Shown here in pieces: positions 25,719 through 32,927 of a stretch of 64,000 nt of DNA. The translations under genes were made by a program, and so were the position numbers. Source of the stretch: Pseudomonadota bacterium (GTDB taxonomy: Bacteria > Pseudomonadota > Alphaproteobacteria > Rhizobiales > Hyphomicrobiaceae); contig JAFAFW010000031.1 in assembly GCA_023423275.1 (NCBI GenBank), positions 19,333 to 83,332 on the forward strand. The letters are read 5' to 3'. The notes under the pieces were generated by a model. The model was given only the letters and a program-made list of their open reading frames with translations. It ran no database searches and had not been told where the DNA came from. Numbering within the stretch: position 1 is the first letter of the stretch; each line of letters starts with the position of its first letter.

Positions 25719-26615
25719 CTAGCGCGCCAGCGTCCGCGCGACGCGTAATCCGCTATTGGTGTTGCGGATGAACGGCTCGTAGCGGCCGCGATTTGCCGCG
25801 CGCAGTACCTGAGCGCCATCGCCCCACGATCCGCCCCGGAACACACGGAATTCGCAATCGGGCGTCGTCCAGGGGGCTCCGGTTTGTTTTGTCGCGTCCG
25901 GCATCGCCGCATAGTGGCGATTGTAGCAGTCCTCGACCCACTCCCAGACGTTGCCATGGACGTTGTGCAATCCAAACGGGTTGGCGGCGAAGCTGTCGAC
26001 CGGAACGGTTCGATGTCTGAACTCAGCAGGCGGGCTGCCGGCGAACGGCATGCTGCCATCGTAGTTCGCTTTGCCGCCATCGATCGCCGATCCCCACCAG
26101 AAGGCCGTGTCCGTGCCAGCTCTCGCCGCGTACTCCCATTCCGCCTCCGACAACAGCCGATACGGTCGCCCCGTCTTCGTCGAGAGCCAACCGACGTAAG
26201 CCTGGGCGTCGTCCCACGATAGGATGACGGCAGGTTGCCGGCCGCGACCCCAGCCGACATCGGACGGGCGGTGTCCGTTGCAGCCTCCGTCGGCGACGCA
26301 GGCGTCCCATTCATCGAAGGAGACTTCGAATGTACCGGCAGCGAAGGGCTCCGCGATTTTCACGTTCTGCCGGGGGCCTTCGTCATTGTCGCGCTGCTGC
26401 TCAGCCTCCGGCGAGCCCATCATGAATTCACCGGCGGGAATGACCACCATGTGCGGGCATTGAGGACATTCGCGAAACGTGTCGCCACGCTTCAGGCCGC
26501 GCTCTTGGGCGTCCGTCAACGGACGGTCGGCAAGGATATCGCGCGCAGTTCCAGCTTGATGGAAAAGGGCCAACGCGCCCGCTGCCGCAAGGAAAATGGC
26601 AATCGTCCGGAACAT
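25719..26615 (-). CDS. SUMF1/FGE-domain exported protein (non-catalytic?)
   Basis: A 298-residue protein with a Sec signal peptide and a formylglycine-generating-enzyme-like domain: MVVIPAGEFMMGSPEAEQ, AEPFAAGTFEVSFDEWDAC, LSWDDAQAYVGWLSTKTG, YRLLSEAEWEYAARAGT, NVHGNVWEWVEDC and VFRGGSWGD. The C-terminal segment, which in true FGEs carries the paired catalytic cysteines, has GSWGDGAQVLRAANR with no cysteine. Sulfatase activation is therefore unlikely; the fold is also used for ligand binding and for other oxidations. No sulfatase gene adjoins it. GTG at 26618 is an alternative start. Confidence 0.85.
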   Translation of the reverse strand: MFRTIAIFLAAAGALALFHQAGTARDILADRPLTDAQERGLKRGDTFRECPQCPHMVVIPAGEFMMGSPEAEQQRDNDEGPRQNVKIAEPFAAGTFEVSFDEWDACVADGGCNGHRPSDVGWGRGRQPAVILSWDDAQAYVGWLSTKTGRPYRLLSEAEWEYAARAGTDTAFWWGSAIDGGKANYDGSMPFAGSPPAEFRHRTVPVDSFAANPFGLHNVHGNVWEWVEDCYNRHYAAMPDATKQTGAPWTTPDCEFRVFRGGSWGDGAQVLRAANRGRYEPFIRNTNSGLRVARTLAR

Positions 26616-26939
26616 CACTCCCCCGATGATCGACCGATGTTCCGCAGTCTTAGCATGGCATGGCCGAGCGGCAGGCCTCGTCGCTGACCTCGGTTAAGAA
26701 AAATCCGGACATCGCGAAACGCCCCACGCTCTCGCCATCTTTTGTGGGCGTTCTGCGTCACCGGCTGGAGTTGAGTCGCGGCACTGAGGAGCGGGGGCAT
26801 CTCAGGGGCGTGTGTCGGGGGACCCGGATCCTTGTTATTCGCGATCGCGTTGCGGTCCCGTGGGGCAATCCTTTGTGTTTGCGTGAACCCGGGCAGCGGG
26901 GGCTGCTCTGTGCCGAAATCTCATGGGCGAGGACGTGCC
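26616..26939. other. Intergenic region without a recognised gene
   Basis: About 320 bases lie between the divergent SUMF1-like gene and the small plus-strand gene. I see no tRNA, no clear promoter pair, no long inverted repeat and no frame with a good start here. Confidence 0.4.
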
Positions 26940-27191
26940 TTGGACCCCAAAATCATCGTCATGATTATCATGCTTTCCATGCCGAACGGCGACAGCGGCG
27001 TGCATGTGAAACCCTATGCCACTGTGGAAACGTGCGTCGAAGCCGCCAACATCGAGGCGAGCGATCCATTCGTGCGGAATGTCGAATGCGCGCAGCTCGA
27101 TGATGGCCTGCTGACGCTCCGTTTTGATCGCGAGAAAGCGAAGGAGGGGCACAAGACCCCGCCTGAGGTGGCCACGAAAGCGGCCGGATGA
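26940..27191 (+). CDS. Small hypothetical protein (83 residues)
   Basis: A small frame starting with TTG at 26940, preceded at proper distance by GAGGA (26929-26933), or with ATG at 26961. The protein begins with a short hydrophobic strand (KIIVMIIMLSM), then HVKPYATVETCVEAANIEA, a Cys-containing helix, NVECAQLDDGLLTLRF and a charged tail. It is not exported by a classical signal. I do not recognise a family. The two cysteines, about 22 residues apart, could form a disulfide. Codon use looks like the genome, which supports a real gene. Confidence 0.5.
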   Translation: MDPKIIVMIIMLSMPNGDSGVHVKPYATVETCVEAANIEASDPFVRNVECAQLDDGLLTLRFDREKAKEGHKTPPEVATKAAG

Positions 27192-27257
27192 GCGTCCCTG
27201 CGACGTCAGAGCCGTCTTGGTTCAGGAAAGTCGATCAAAGGGGCGCGGATGCAGCCC

Positions 27258-27584
27258 CTATTTTACCGATGAAAACGACGTCGGCTGCCAGAGTTGGTTG
27301 GAAATGCTGGCAACGATCGGCCCGTTTTTCTCGGTGTCGGCGCGGATCGCCAGCCATTCGGGGTCGGTTTGGAAGGCGTTCCACTTCGTATCGCGTTCCG
27401 TAAGGGATTCCCACTGCAGCATATAGTTGAGTTGTTGGTTCGACGCTCCCACAACCGTTGTCCAGAACCCTGCCTGCCTGACCCCGTGCTTCTCCCAAAG
27501 CCGCAGCGTATGGGCCTCGAAGCGATTGAGGAGCGCCGGCAACTTGCCCGGGCAGCAGTCGTAGACGCGAAGCTCATAGATCAT
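27258..27584 (-). CDS. NIPSNAP family protein
   Basis: A 108-residue dimeric α/β-barrel-type protein of the NIPSNAP family. It has the opening IYELRVYDCCPGKLPALLNRFEAHTL, GFWTTVVGASNQQLNYMLQWES, and DPEWLAIRADTEKNGPIVASI. The family has no agreed reaction. In bacteria its genes often sit beside oxidoreductases for aromatic or short-chain substrates. Here it is the last gene of a three-gene minus-strand unit with a cupin (61 bases upstream) and an SDR enzyme. Confidence 0.9.
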   Translation of the reverse strand: MIYELRVYDCCPGKLPALLNRFEAHTLRLWEKHGVRQAGFWTTVVGASNQQLNYMLQWESLTERDTKWNAFQTDPEWLAIRADTEKNGPIVASISNQLWQPTSFSSVK

Positions 27585-27645
27585 GATGTGGTTCCTCCCT
27601 CGGGATGACTCGGTGATTGGTCCGTAAACGCAGCCGGCGCAGCAT

Positions 27646-27990
27646 TCAAGCGCGCTCGCCGCCTTCCGGTCCCCAGAATATCACCCAGGTTCCGAAGTCG
27701 TCCGAGAAATCGACGAAACGGTGGACGTATCCGGCCGGCACGAAAATGGCATCGCCGCGGGAAAACGGTTTGCGCTCGAGTTTGGCTTCACTGGGCCCGG
27801 AGATGATGGATCCGGAGCCTTGGGCAACGACGTAGATCTCATCCTGCGCATGAGGCGTTTGCGGATCGCTGCTGCGCGGTGCGTAGTAGCGCAAACTCAT
27901 GGTGCCGTGCCGGAATGCGAGGGCAGAGAGGCGGCCCGGTTCCGGCAGTGCGGTTCGAACCGTTTCAAGCCGCTGGAGCCAATCTGACAT
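27646..27990 (-). CDS. Cupin domain protein
   Basis: A 114-residue single-domain cupin. HAQDEIYVVAQGSGSI is the first metal-binding motif (one His and one Glu), and GDAIFVPAGYVHRFVD is the second, with the last His. The upstream part of the long open frame overlaps the SDR gene in another frame and is not coding; the ATG at 27990 starts MSDWLQRLETV. It lies 32 bases after the SDR gene in the same direction. It could be a small metal-dependent isomerase, oxygenase or binding protein. Confidence 0.87.
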   Translation of the reverse strand: MSDWLQRLETVRTALPEPGRLSALAFRHGTMSLRYYAPRSSDPQTPHAQDEIYVVAQGSGSIISGPSEAKLERKPFSRGDAIFVPAGYVHRFVDFSDDFGTWVIFWGPEGGERA

Positions 27991-28022
27991 GGACGTCTCG
28001 CACGCGTTCGGGCCCACCCTTG

Positions 28023-28796
28023 CTACGGCGCCGGAATCCAGTTGAACAGCGCCAATCCGCCGTCCACCGGCACCGTTGTCCCGGTAACATAACCCGAGAA
28101 GCGGTCGGAGAGCAGGGCCATCGCCATGCCCGCCATATCCTCGGGGGTGCCGAAGCGCTGCAGGGGAATCTTCTGTCTCGGCTGAAAGGCATCGTCGAGG
28201 TTGGAGGCGCCTCCACCCGGCACGGCTCCCGGAGCCAGGGCGTTCACGCGGATGCCTGACGGGCCAAGCGCGCGTGCGAGTTCCCGCGTGACCATGGTCA
28301 GGCCTGCTTTGGCTGCGGAGTAATGAGCAAGATTGCGGGGGGCATAGGCATGCAATGACGTGACGAACAGCATCCGCCCGCGAATGCCACCCTGTTGCAT
28401 CTGACGACCGATCTCGCGACCGAGGAAGAAGCCGGAGCGAACGTTCGTGGTCTGCATTTCGTCCCAGGTCTCTTCCGATACAGTGAGCGGCGTGTCGGAC
28501 TCGAGCCGCCGTGGACACGCCGAGTGGACCAGCATATGCGGGACCCGGTTGCCCATGGCTGCCGTGATTTCCTGCCAGCCATTCGGTTGAGATAGATCCA
28601 CCGTGATCGTCTCAGCGGTGCCGCCCGCGCCGCCGATCTCGCGGGCGACGGCGGCATTGCGCTCCATGTCGACGTCGGCGAGCACGACGCTGGCGCCCTC
28701 GCGTGCAAGGGCAACCGCGATGCCCCGCCCGATATTGGATGCCGAGCCGGTGATGAGCGCGCTCTCGCCGGAGAATAGGCCCGAGGCTGCAGTCAT
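28023..28796 (-). CDS. SDR family oxidoreductase
   Basis: A 257-residue classical short-chain dehydrogenase/reductase. The cofactor loop TGSASNIGRGIA near residues 16-27 and Asp in VVLADVDMER (about 41) point to NAD(H). The catalytic set is Ser in VTSLHAYAP, then Tyr and Lys in HYSAAKAG. The C-terminal VTGTTVPVDGGLALFNW is standard. It is the first gene of an SDR-cupin-NIPSNAP operon. The likely task is oxidation or reduction of a hydroxyl/keto compound whose identity is not visible. Confidence 0.92.
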   Translation of the reverse strand: MTAASGLFSGESALITGSASNIGRGIAVALAREGASVVLADVDMERNAAVAREIGGAGGTAETITVDLSQPNGWQEITAAMGNRVPHMLVHSACPRRLESDTPLTVSEETWDEMQTTNVRSGFFLGREIGRQMQQGGIRGRMLFVTSLHAYAPRNLAHYSAAKAGLTMVTRELARALGPSGIRVNALAPGAVPGGGASNLDDAFQPRQKIPLQRFGTPEDMAGMAMALLSDRFSGYVTGTTVPVDGGLALFNWIPAP

Positions 28797-28962
28797 GTGC
28801 GCGTTCCTCGCTGGTTGGTGAAAACGAAGCCATCTTATGCGAGCACAGAACGACTGAGCTTCACAAGAGTTCAGCGCCCTCGACTGGCGATGAATACTGA
28901 TATGGCCGTCTCCAGCTCGCTTTCACAGACGAGAGAAGCATGCGAGCCACAGTGCCGACAGC

Positions 28963-29652
28963 TTACTTTTTGCGGAATGCGTCCAGGCTGACGATCTCGG
29001 CGCCGGCCGGCGTCTCCTGGGCTTCCTGCATCTCCTCGGAGGCCGGCTTGTCGGTGTTGTCGGAGGTGGCCGGTTTGCTGTCGTCGCTGCGCGGCTTCGA
29101 CGGAACCGCCGTCAGCGGCTCGACGGCGGATGGGTTGGCATCGCCGGTCTTGTCGGCACGCGGTTTGCGCGGCGCCCGAGGTTTGCGCTCGACGGCCCCG
29201 CGTCCGCCACTTCTCACCGCCGATCCGATGGCGGCGGGCGTGACGGTGTCGCTGCGGCCCGATTGCGGGTGCGCCGTCGCATCGGGGCCGAAGTCGGGCG
29301 CCTCGAACTGCAATCCATAACGCACGCTCGGATCAAAGAAGACCTTGAGGGCGGCGAACGGCACCACCAGGCGCTCCGGGATTCCGTCGAAGGTCAGCTT
29401 CACCTCGAAATGATCCTCGTTCACCATCAGGTCCCAGAAGCGATGCTGGAGAACGATGGTCATCTCGTCGGGATACTTCTCCTTCAGGCGCTTCGACAGG
29501 CCGACGCCTGGAGCCTGAGTATCGAACGAGACGTAAAAATGGTGATCGCCCGGCAAACCGCTTTTGGCGGTGCGGGTCAGGACCGTGCGGATGACGCCGC
29601 GCATCGCATCCTGTGCCAAGGCTTCGTAATCAATCATGCGCCCGCTGCTCAT
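28963..29652 (-). CDS. sspB: SspB-type ClpXP adaptor
   Basis: A 229-residue protein of the alphaproteobacterial SspB family. The N-terminal fold (MIDYEALAQDAMRGVIRTVL, HHFYVSFDTQAPGVGLS, LQHRFWDLMVNEDHFEVKLTF, VPFAALKVFFDPSVRYGLQF) binds the ssrA tag. A long disordered region rich in Lys, Arg, Pro and Ala (about 130-210) links to a conserved C-terminal EIVSLDAFRKK, the likely ClpX-binding tail. It tethers tmRNA-tagged proteins to ClpXP for degradation. The tmRNA gene lies directly upstream on the same strand, so tag and adaptor are encoded together. Confidence 0.93.
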   Translation of the reverse strand: MSSGRMIDYEALAQDAMRGVIRTVLTRTAKSGLPGDHHFYVSFDTQAPGVGLSKRLKEKYPDEMTIVLQHRFWDLMVNEDHFEVKLTFDGIPERLVVPFAALKVFFDPSVRYGLQFEAPDFGPDATAHPQSGRSDTVTPAAIGSAVRSGGRGAVERKPRAPRKPRADKTGDANPSAVEPLTAVPSKPRSDDSKPATSDNTDKPASEEMQEAQETPAGAEIVSLDAFRKK

Positions 29653-29678
29653 GGGGAATTAGGGCAAATCCTTCAATA

Positions 29679-29695
29679 CGGTCCGGGATGGACCG
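29679..29695 (-). terminator. Possible terminator or 3' processing hairpin of tmRNA
   Basis: CGGTCC and GGACCG (minus strand, complement of 29690-29695 and 29679-29684) form a 6-bp stem with a 5-base loop just after the coding part of the tmRNA. It is followed by TATTG, a poor T-tract. It may be a weak terminator, or part of a transcript running on into sspB, which begins only 27 bases further. Confidence 0.35.
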
Positions 29696-30033
29696 CTGGC
29701 TTGAGTGGAGGGCTTCTGTTGCCCGGTGCCCTCCGAACCGCGCCTGACCCGGCTAAGGATCAGGGCTTGGATTTAGGCTTTTCGCGCCGCATTACGCAGC
29801 GAGAGCGGCCTCAGCATAGTTGTCGTTTGCAACTATTCTGGATGGCCCGATAACGGCGGAACCATGCCGAGCGAAAGAATGCCCTTTACACCCTCGTCGA
29901 TCCTATTTCGCCCCCATCATCAACCGCCGCGCCGCACGACACGGCGACTGATGGTGGAGGCGCCGGGTACCGCCCCCGGGTCCGAATGGCTTATTCCGAC
30001 ACCAATTTATCGCCATAGCCGGACGAATCCGGC
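29696..30033 (-). ncRNA. ssrA: Transfer-messenger RNA, circularly permuted two-piece form
   Basis: Transcribed leftward. The acceptor piece comes first (about 30017 to 29952). It has a T-arm CCGGG-loop-CCCGG and the 3' end CGCCTCCACCA (complement of 29952-29962). After a spacer (29951-29916) the coding piece begins at 29915 with GGGGGCGAAATAGGATCGAC. GGGGGCG pairs with CGCCTCC to form the 7-bp acceptor stem, leaving A plus CCA. The tag frame (29830 to 29792) reads ANDNYAEAALAA then TAA, with resume codon GCA, close to known alphaproteobacterial tags. The RNA rescues stalled ribosomes with SmpB. The outer ends are estimates. Confidence 0.92.
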
Positions 30034-30045
30034 ACGCCTAATATA
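30018..30045 (-). promoter_or_regulatory. tmRNA -10 box and 5' leader hairpin
   Basis: TATATT (complement of 30040-30045) is a good -10 box. Seven bases on, a perfect hairpin GCCGGA-TTCG-TCCGGC (complement of 30018-30033) begins with a G at the expected transcription start. It would cap the 5' end of the precursor and then be trimmed or kept ahead of the acceptor piece. No strong -35 box is seen; a T-run lies in that place. Confidence 0.5.
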
Positions 30046-30089
30046 GGCTGACCATCGTCCGAAAAAAAGAACTCGTTGAAGGGGTGTGA

Positions 30090-30836
30090 GTGCGTCTGCT
30101 GATCGCTGCGATGCGCGAGCTTGTTGTGGGCCGGCCGGCCTACGAGGCGCGCTCTCCTTGGAACCCGGCTGCGGCCGTGGTGGCTGCTCTGCTGATTCTG
30201 GGGGCTGCTGCTCTCCTGGCAACGGGTTTGCTGAATGTTCTGGGGCTGACCTCGGTGGATGGTGCAGCGGCGTGGGGCATGGCGTTCTGGCTGCTCGGAA
30301 TGCAGGTTGGCGTCATCGTGCTGGTGATCGCTGCGGCGGGCTTGTTTGGCGGCAACCGTTGCGACGTGCTGGCATTGATGCGCGGCACACCCGCACGGAT
30401 ATTCGTGGCGGCCATCCTGCTGATGTTCGTTATGCAGGCCATCTACAACGCGATCGTCCTGCCATTCGCGCGCGAAACCATGCTCGACGACGCGAAGATG
30501 TTCATGGACCCGCTGAACTCCGATGCCGTCTGGCTTTATGCGCTGGCGATCGTGATTGGCGCGCCCTTGTCGGAGGAACTGCTGTTTCGCGGCTTTCTGC
30601 TGAGTTCACTTGCCAAGACACGGATCGGATTTGGAGGGGCGGCGCTGGTCTCGACGCTGGGCTGGACGATCCTCCATGCAGGCTATTCCGAGCTTGGCCT
30701 GGTTGAGGTGTTCGTTGCGGGCTTGTTCTTTTCCTGGCTTTTGTGGCGCACCGGCAACTTGTGGGTGCCGATCGTGGCGCATGCCTTCTACAATGGAGTG
30801 GTGATGATCGCCCTGACTGTCATCGCGCGGGCTTGA
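30090..30836 (+). CDS. CPBP family intramembrane metalloprotease
   Basis: A 248-residue membrane protein with about seven helices and the CPBP (Abi/CAAX-type) signature: SEELLFRGFLLSSL near residues 152-165 (Glu-Glu-x3-Arg), a His in GWTILHAGYSE near 191, and VPIVAHAFYNGVV near 229-241. These residues form a zinc-like active site in the membrane. Family members process prenylated peptides or act in bacteriocin self-immunity; the substrate here is unknown. The start is GTG at 30090; an ATG lies 21 bases on. It diverges from the tmRNA gene. Confidence 0.88.
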   Translation: MRLLIAAMRELVVGRPAYEARSPWNPAAAVVAALLILGAAALLATGLLNVLGLTSVDGAAAWGMAFWLLGMQVGVIVLVIAAAGLFGGNRCDVLALMRGTPARIFVAAILLMFVMQAIYNAIVLPFARETMLDDAKMFMDPLNSDAVWLYALAIVIGAPLSEELLFRGFLLSSLAKTRIGFGGAALVSTLGWTILHAGYSELGLVEVFVAGLFFSWLLWRTGNLWVPIVAHAFYNGVVMIALTVIARA

Positions 30837-30890
30837 CGCTGGGCCGTCGACGGCTCGAAGTGGCGTCCGGAATCGCATAAGGTTCACGCT

Positions 30891-31685
30891 ATGCAGCAGT
30901 ACCTCGATCTCATGCGTCGTGTCCGCGACGAAGGCATCCGCAAGACGGATCGCACGGGCACCGGCACGCGTAGCGTTTTCGGACACCAGATGCGGTTCGA
31001 TCTCGCCGACGGCTTTCCACTGGTGACGACCAAGAAGCTGCATCTCAAGTCGATCATCCACGAGTTGATCTGGTTTTTGAACGGCGACACGAACACCGCT
31101 TATCTCAAGGCCAACGGAGTTTCGATCTGGGATGAATGGGCGGACGAGCACGGAAACCTCGGCCCTGTCTACAGCAAGCAGTGGCGGTCGTGGGCGACGC
31201 CGGATGGCCGCACGATCGATCAAATCACCGAGGTCGTGGAGACTCTGAAGACCAATCCGGACAGCCGCCGCATGATTGTCTCGGCCTGGAACCCGGCTGA
31301 CATTCCGGACATGGCGCTGGCGCCGTGCCATTGCCTGTTCCAGTTCTATGTCGCCGAGGGGCGGCTGTCGTGCCAACTCTACCAGCGCTCGGCCGATGTT
31401 TTTCTCGGCGTGCCGTTCAACATCGCCAGCTACGCCCTGCTGACCCTGATGATGGCGCAGGTGACCGGACTGAAGCCGGGTGAGTTCGTGCATACGTTCG
31501 GCGACGCGCATCTCTATCTCAACCATCTGGAGCAGGCGGATCTGCAACTCGCGCGCACGCCACGCCCGCTGCCGACGATGCGGATCAATCCGGAGGTGAG
31601 AGACATTTTCAAGTTCAAGTTCGAGGACTTCGAGCTGCTGAACTACGATCCCCATCCGCACATCAAGGCGCCTGTGGCGGTGTGA
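30891..31685 (+). CDS. thyA: Thymidylate synthase
   Basis: A 264-residue enzyme of the same length and layout as E. coli ThyA. It methylates dUMP to dTMP using methylenetetrahydrofolate and yields dihydrofolate. Visible are the folate/dUMP loop RTGTGTRSVFG, HELIWFLNGDTN, the catalytic Cys146 in LAPCHCLFQFYV, QRSADVFLGVPFNIASYALL and the C-terminal IKAPVAV. Dihydrofolate reductase, which recycles the product, is encoded just downstream after a small lipoprotein gene. Confidence 0.97.
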   Translation: MQQYLDLMRRVRDEGIRKTDRTGTGTRSVFGHQMRFDLADGFPLVTTKKLHLKSIIHELIWFLNGDTNTAYLKANGVSIWDEWADEHGNLGPVYSKQWRSWATPDGRTIDQITEVVETLKTNPDSRRMIVSAWNPADIPDMALAPCHCLFQFYVAEGRLSCQLYQRSADVFLGVPFNIASYALLTLMMAQVTGLKPGEFVHTFGDAHLYLNHLEQADLQLARTPRPLPTMRINPEVRDIFKFKFEDFELLNYDPHPHIKAPVAV

Positions 31686-31797
31686 TGCGTTTGCATCCCG
31701 CTGCGGCTTCTTAACAACTATCGACCGGGACGCTCTAGACGAGAATTAGGGCGCATGCTGCATTATTCCGCGCTAGAAGCGGGGAAGGGATGTGGCG

Positions 31798-32223
31798 ATG
31801 CGGATCAGTGCTATCGTGGTTACCGCTGCGGTTATCGTACTTGCTGGATGCGCCACAATCGTCAAAGGAACCACTCAGTCCATCGCCATAAATACGCCCG
31901 GTGTGCCGGGTGCGGAATGCACGCTGTCATCATCTGGGGTTGGAACAAAGGTCGTCGCGACGCCAGCAACTTTGACGCTTGAAAAGAGCGCGGACCATAT
32001 TTCTGTCATTTGCAGAAAAGAGTGCTATCAGGATGGGACGGGCATCATTGCATCCCATACGGAAGCGATGGCAGCGGGTAATATCATTGCGGGCGGCGTC
32101 ATCGGGCTCGGTGTCGATGCCGTCAGCGGCGCGATGAACCGATACAATACGGATAACCAAATCGCGATGGTTCCGATACAAGGATGCAAGTCGCGAATGG
32201 CAGTGAGCCAGAACAATCTCTAG
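31798..32223 (+). CDS. Small lipoprotein, low-GC, unknown function
   Basis: A 141-residue protein with a lipoprotein signal (VIVLAGC lipobox, Cys about residue 18), then ATIVKGTTQSIAINTPGVPGAECTL, SVICRKECYQDG and a Gly/Ala hydrophobic segment IIAGGVIGLGVDAVSGAMNRY. This is the pattern of the GCATIV(S/K)GTTQ lipoproteins seen in many Proteobacteria, of unknown role. GGGAAGGGA at 31782-31790 selects the ATG at 31798. Base composition is clearly poorer in GC than thyA and folA, suggesting that it was inserted between them. Its stop overlaps the region where the folA start should be. Confidence 0.75.
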   Translation: MRISAIVVTAAVIVLAGCATIVKGTTQSIAINTPGVPGAECTLSSSGVGTKVVATPATLTLEKSADHISVICRKECYQDGTGIIASHTEAMAAGNIIAGGVIGLGVDAVSGAMNRYNTDNQIAMVPIQGCKSRMAVSQNNL

Positions 32224-32764
32224 CAACCCAAAAATCGCCCTCATCGTCGCTGCCGCCGAAAATGATGTGATCGGTCGTGGCGGGCAGTTGCCCTGGAAGA
32301 TCCGGTCGGATCTGCGGTTGTTCCGGCGCCTCACCATGGGCAAGCCGGTCGTGATGGGGCGCAAGACATTCGAGTCGATCGGCAAGCCGCTCGACGGGCG
32401 CGATAACATCATCGTGACCCGCAATGCTGGTTTCGTGGCAGCGGGCACGCTCGTCCGGGTGACGCTGACCGCGGCCCTCGATGAAGCACGGCGTCTGGCC
32501 GTCGAGAACGGCGTGGACGAGATCATGGTCATCGGCGGCGCCGAGATTTTCCGCGAAATCATGCCGATTGCGGATCGGATCTATCTCACGCGCGTTCATG
32601 GATCACCGGCGGGCGATACGTTTTTGCCGCCCCTTGCTGCAGGAGCGTGGCACGAAATCTCGCGCGAGCCGGTCCCGAAGGCAGATACGGATGAGTTTGC
32701 CTGTACTTTGATCGTACTGGAGCGTGAGCGTGGCAGTAACCATGACACGCCCTCCGCCGCTTGA
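32216..32764 (+). CDS. folA: Dihydrofolate reductase, no canonical start codon
   Basis: A complete reductase fold is encoded: IALIVAAAENDVIGRGGQLPWKI, VVMGRKTFESIGKPL, IIVTRNAGF, IMVIGGAEIF and YLTRVHG. It reduces dihydrofolate to tetrahydrofolate, pairing with thyA. The first strand (IALIVAAA, coded from 32234) must be translated, yet between the in-frame stop at 32204-32206 and GTG at 32267 there is no ATG, GTG or TTG. Starting at GTG would drop the strand that holds folate and NADPH. I mark the ATC at 32216 as a tentative non-standard start. A one-base change near 32219-32221 would instead join it to a GTG at 32203. Confidence 0.8.
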   Translation: MSSNPKIALIVAAAENDVIGRGGQLPWKIRSDLRLFRRLTMGKPVVMGRKTFESIGKPLDGRDNIIVTRNAGFVAAGTLVRVTLTAALDEARRLAVENGVDEIMVIGGAEIFREIMPIADRIYLTRVHGSPAGDTFLPPLAAGAWHEISREPVPKADTDEFACTLIVLERERGSNHDTPSAA

Positions 32765-32800
32765 CGCGACGATTCCCGACCCCACATTCCGCAATGCGGT

Positions 32801-32829
32801 TTGCGTAGACCTGGGGTGTGCCATATAAG
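32801..32829 (+). promoter_or_regulatory. Probable sigma-70-type promoter for hflKC
   Basis: TTGCGT at 32801-32806 and TATAAG at 32824-32829 are separated by exactly 17 bases and lie about 100 bases before hflK. Just upstream, CTTGACG (32760-32766) and CCCCACATT (from 32780), 13 bases apart, resemble a heat-shock sigma-32 promoter. Confidence 0.5.
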
Positions 32830-32927
32830 CAGGATCAGCATTTCCATGGGTGGTTACGACGCGCTCCCGCAACGTGCGGCGTGAGCGCGTTTCGGCATAT
32901 CCGGACGAAGGTAGGAAACTCTCATCA

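Noticed and set aside
29263..29853. 196-codon plus-strand frame over the tmRNA and sspB
   Set aside because: It runs opposite to the tmRNA coding piece and sspB; both have strong independent evidence.
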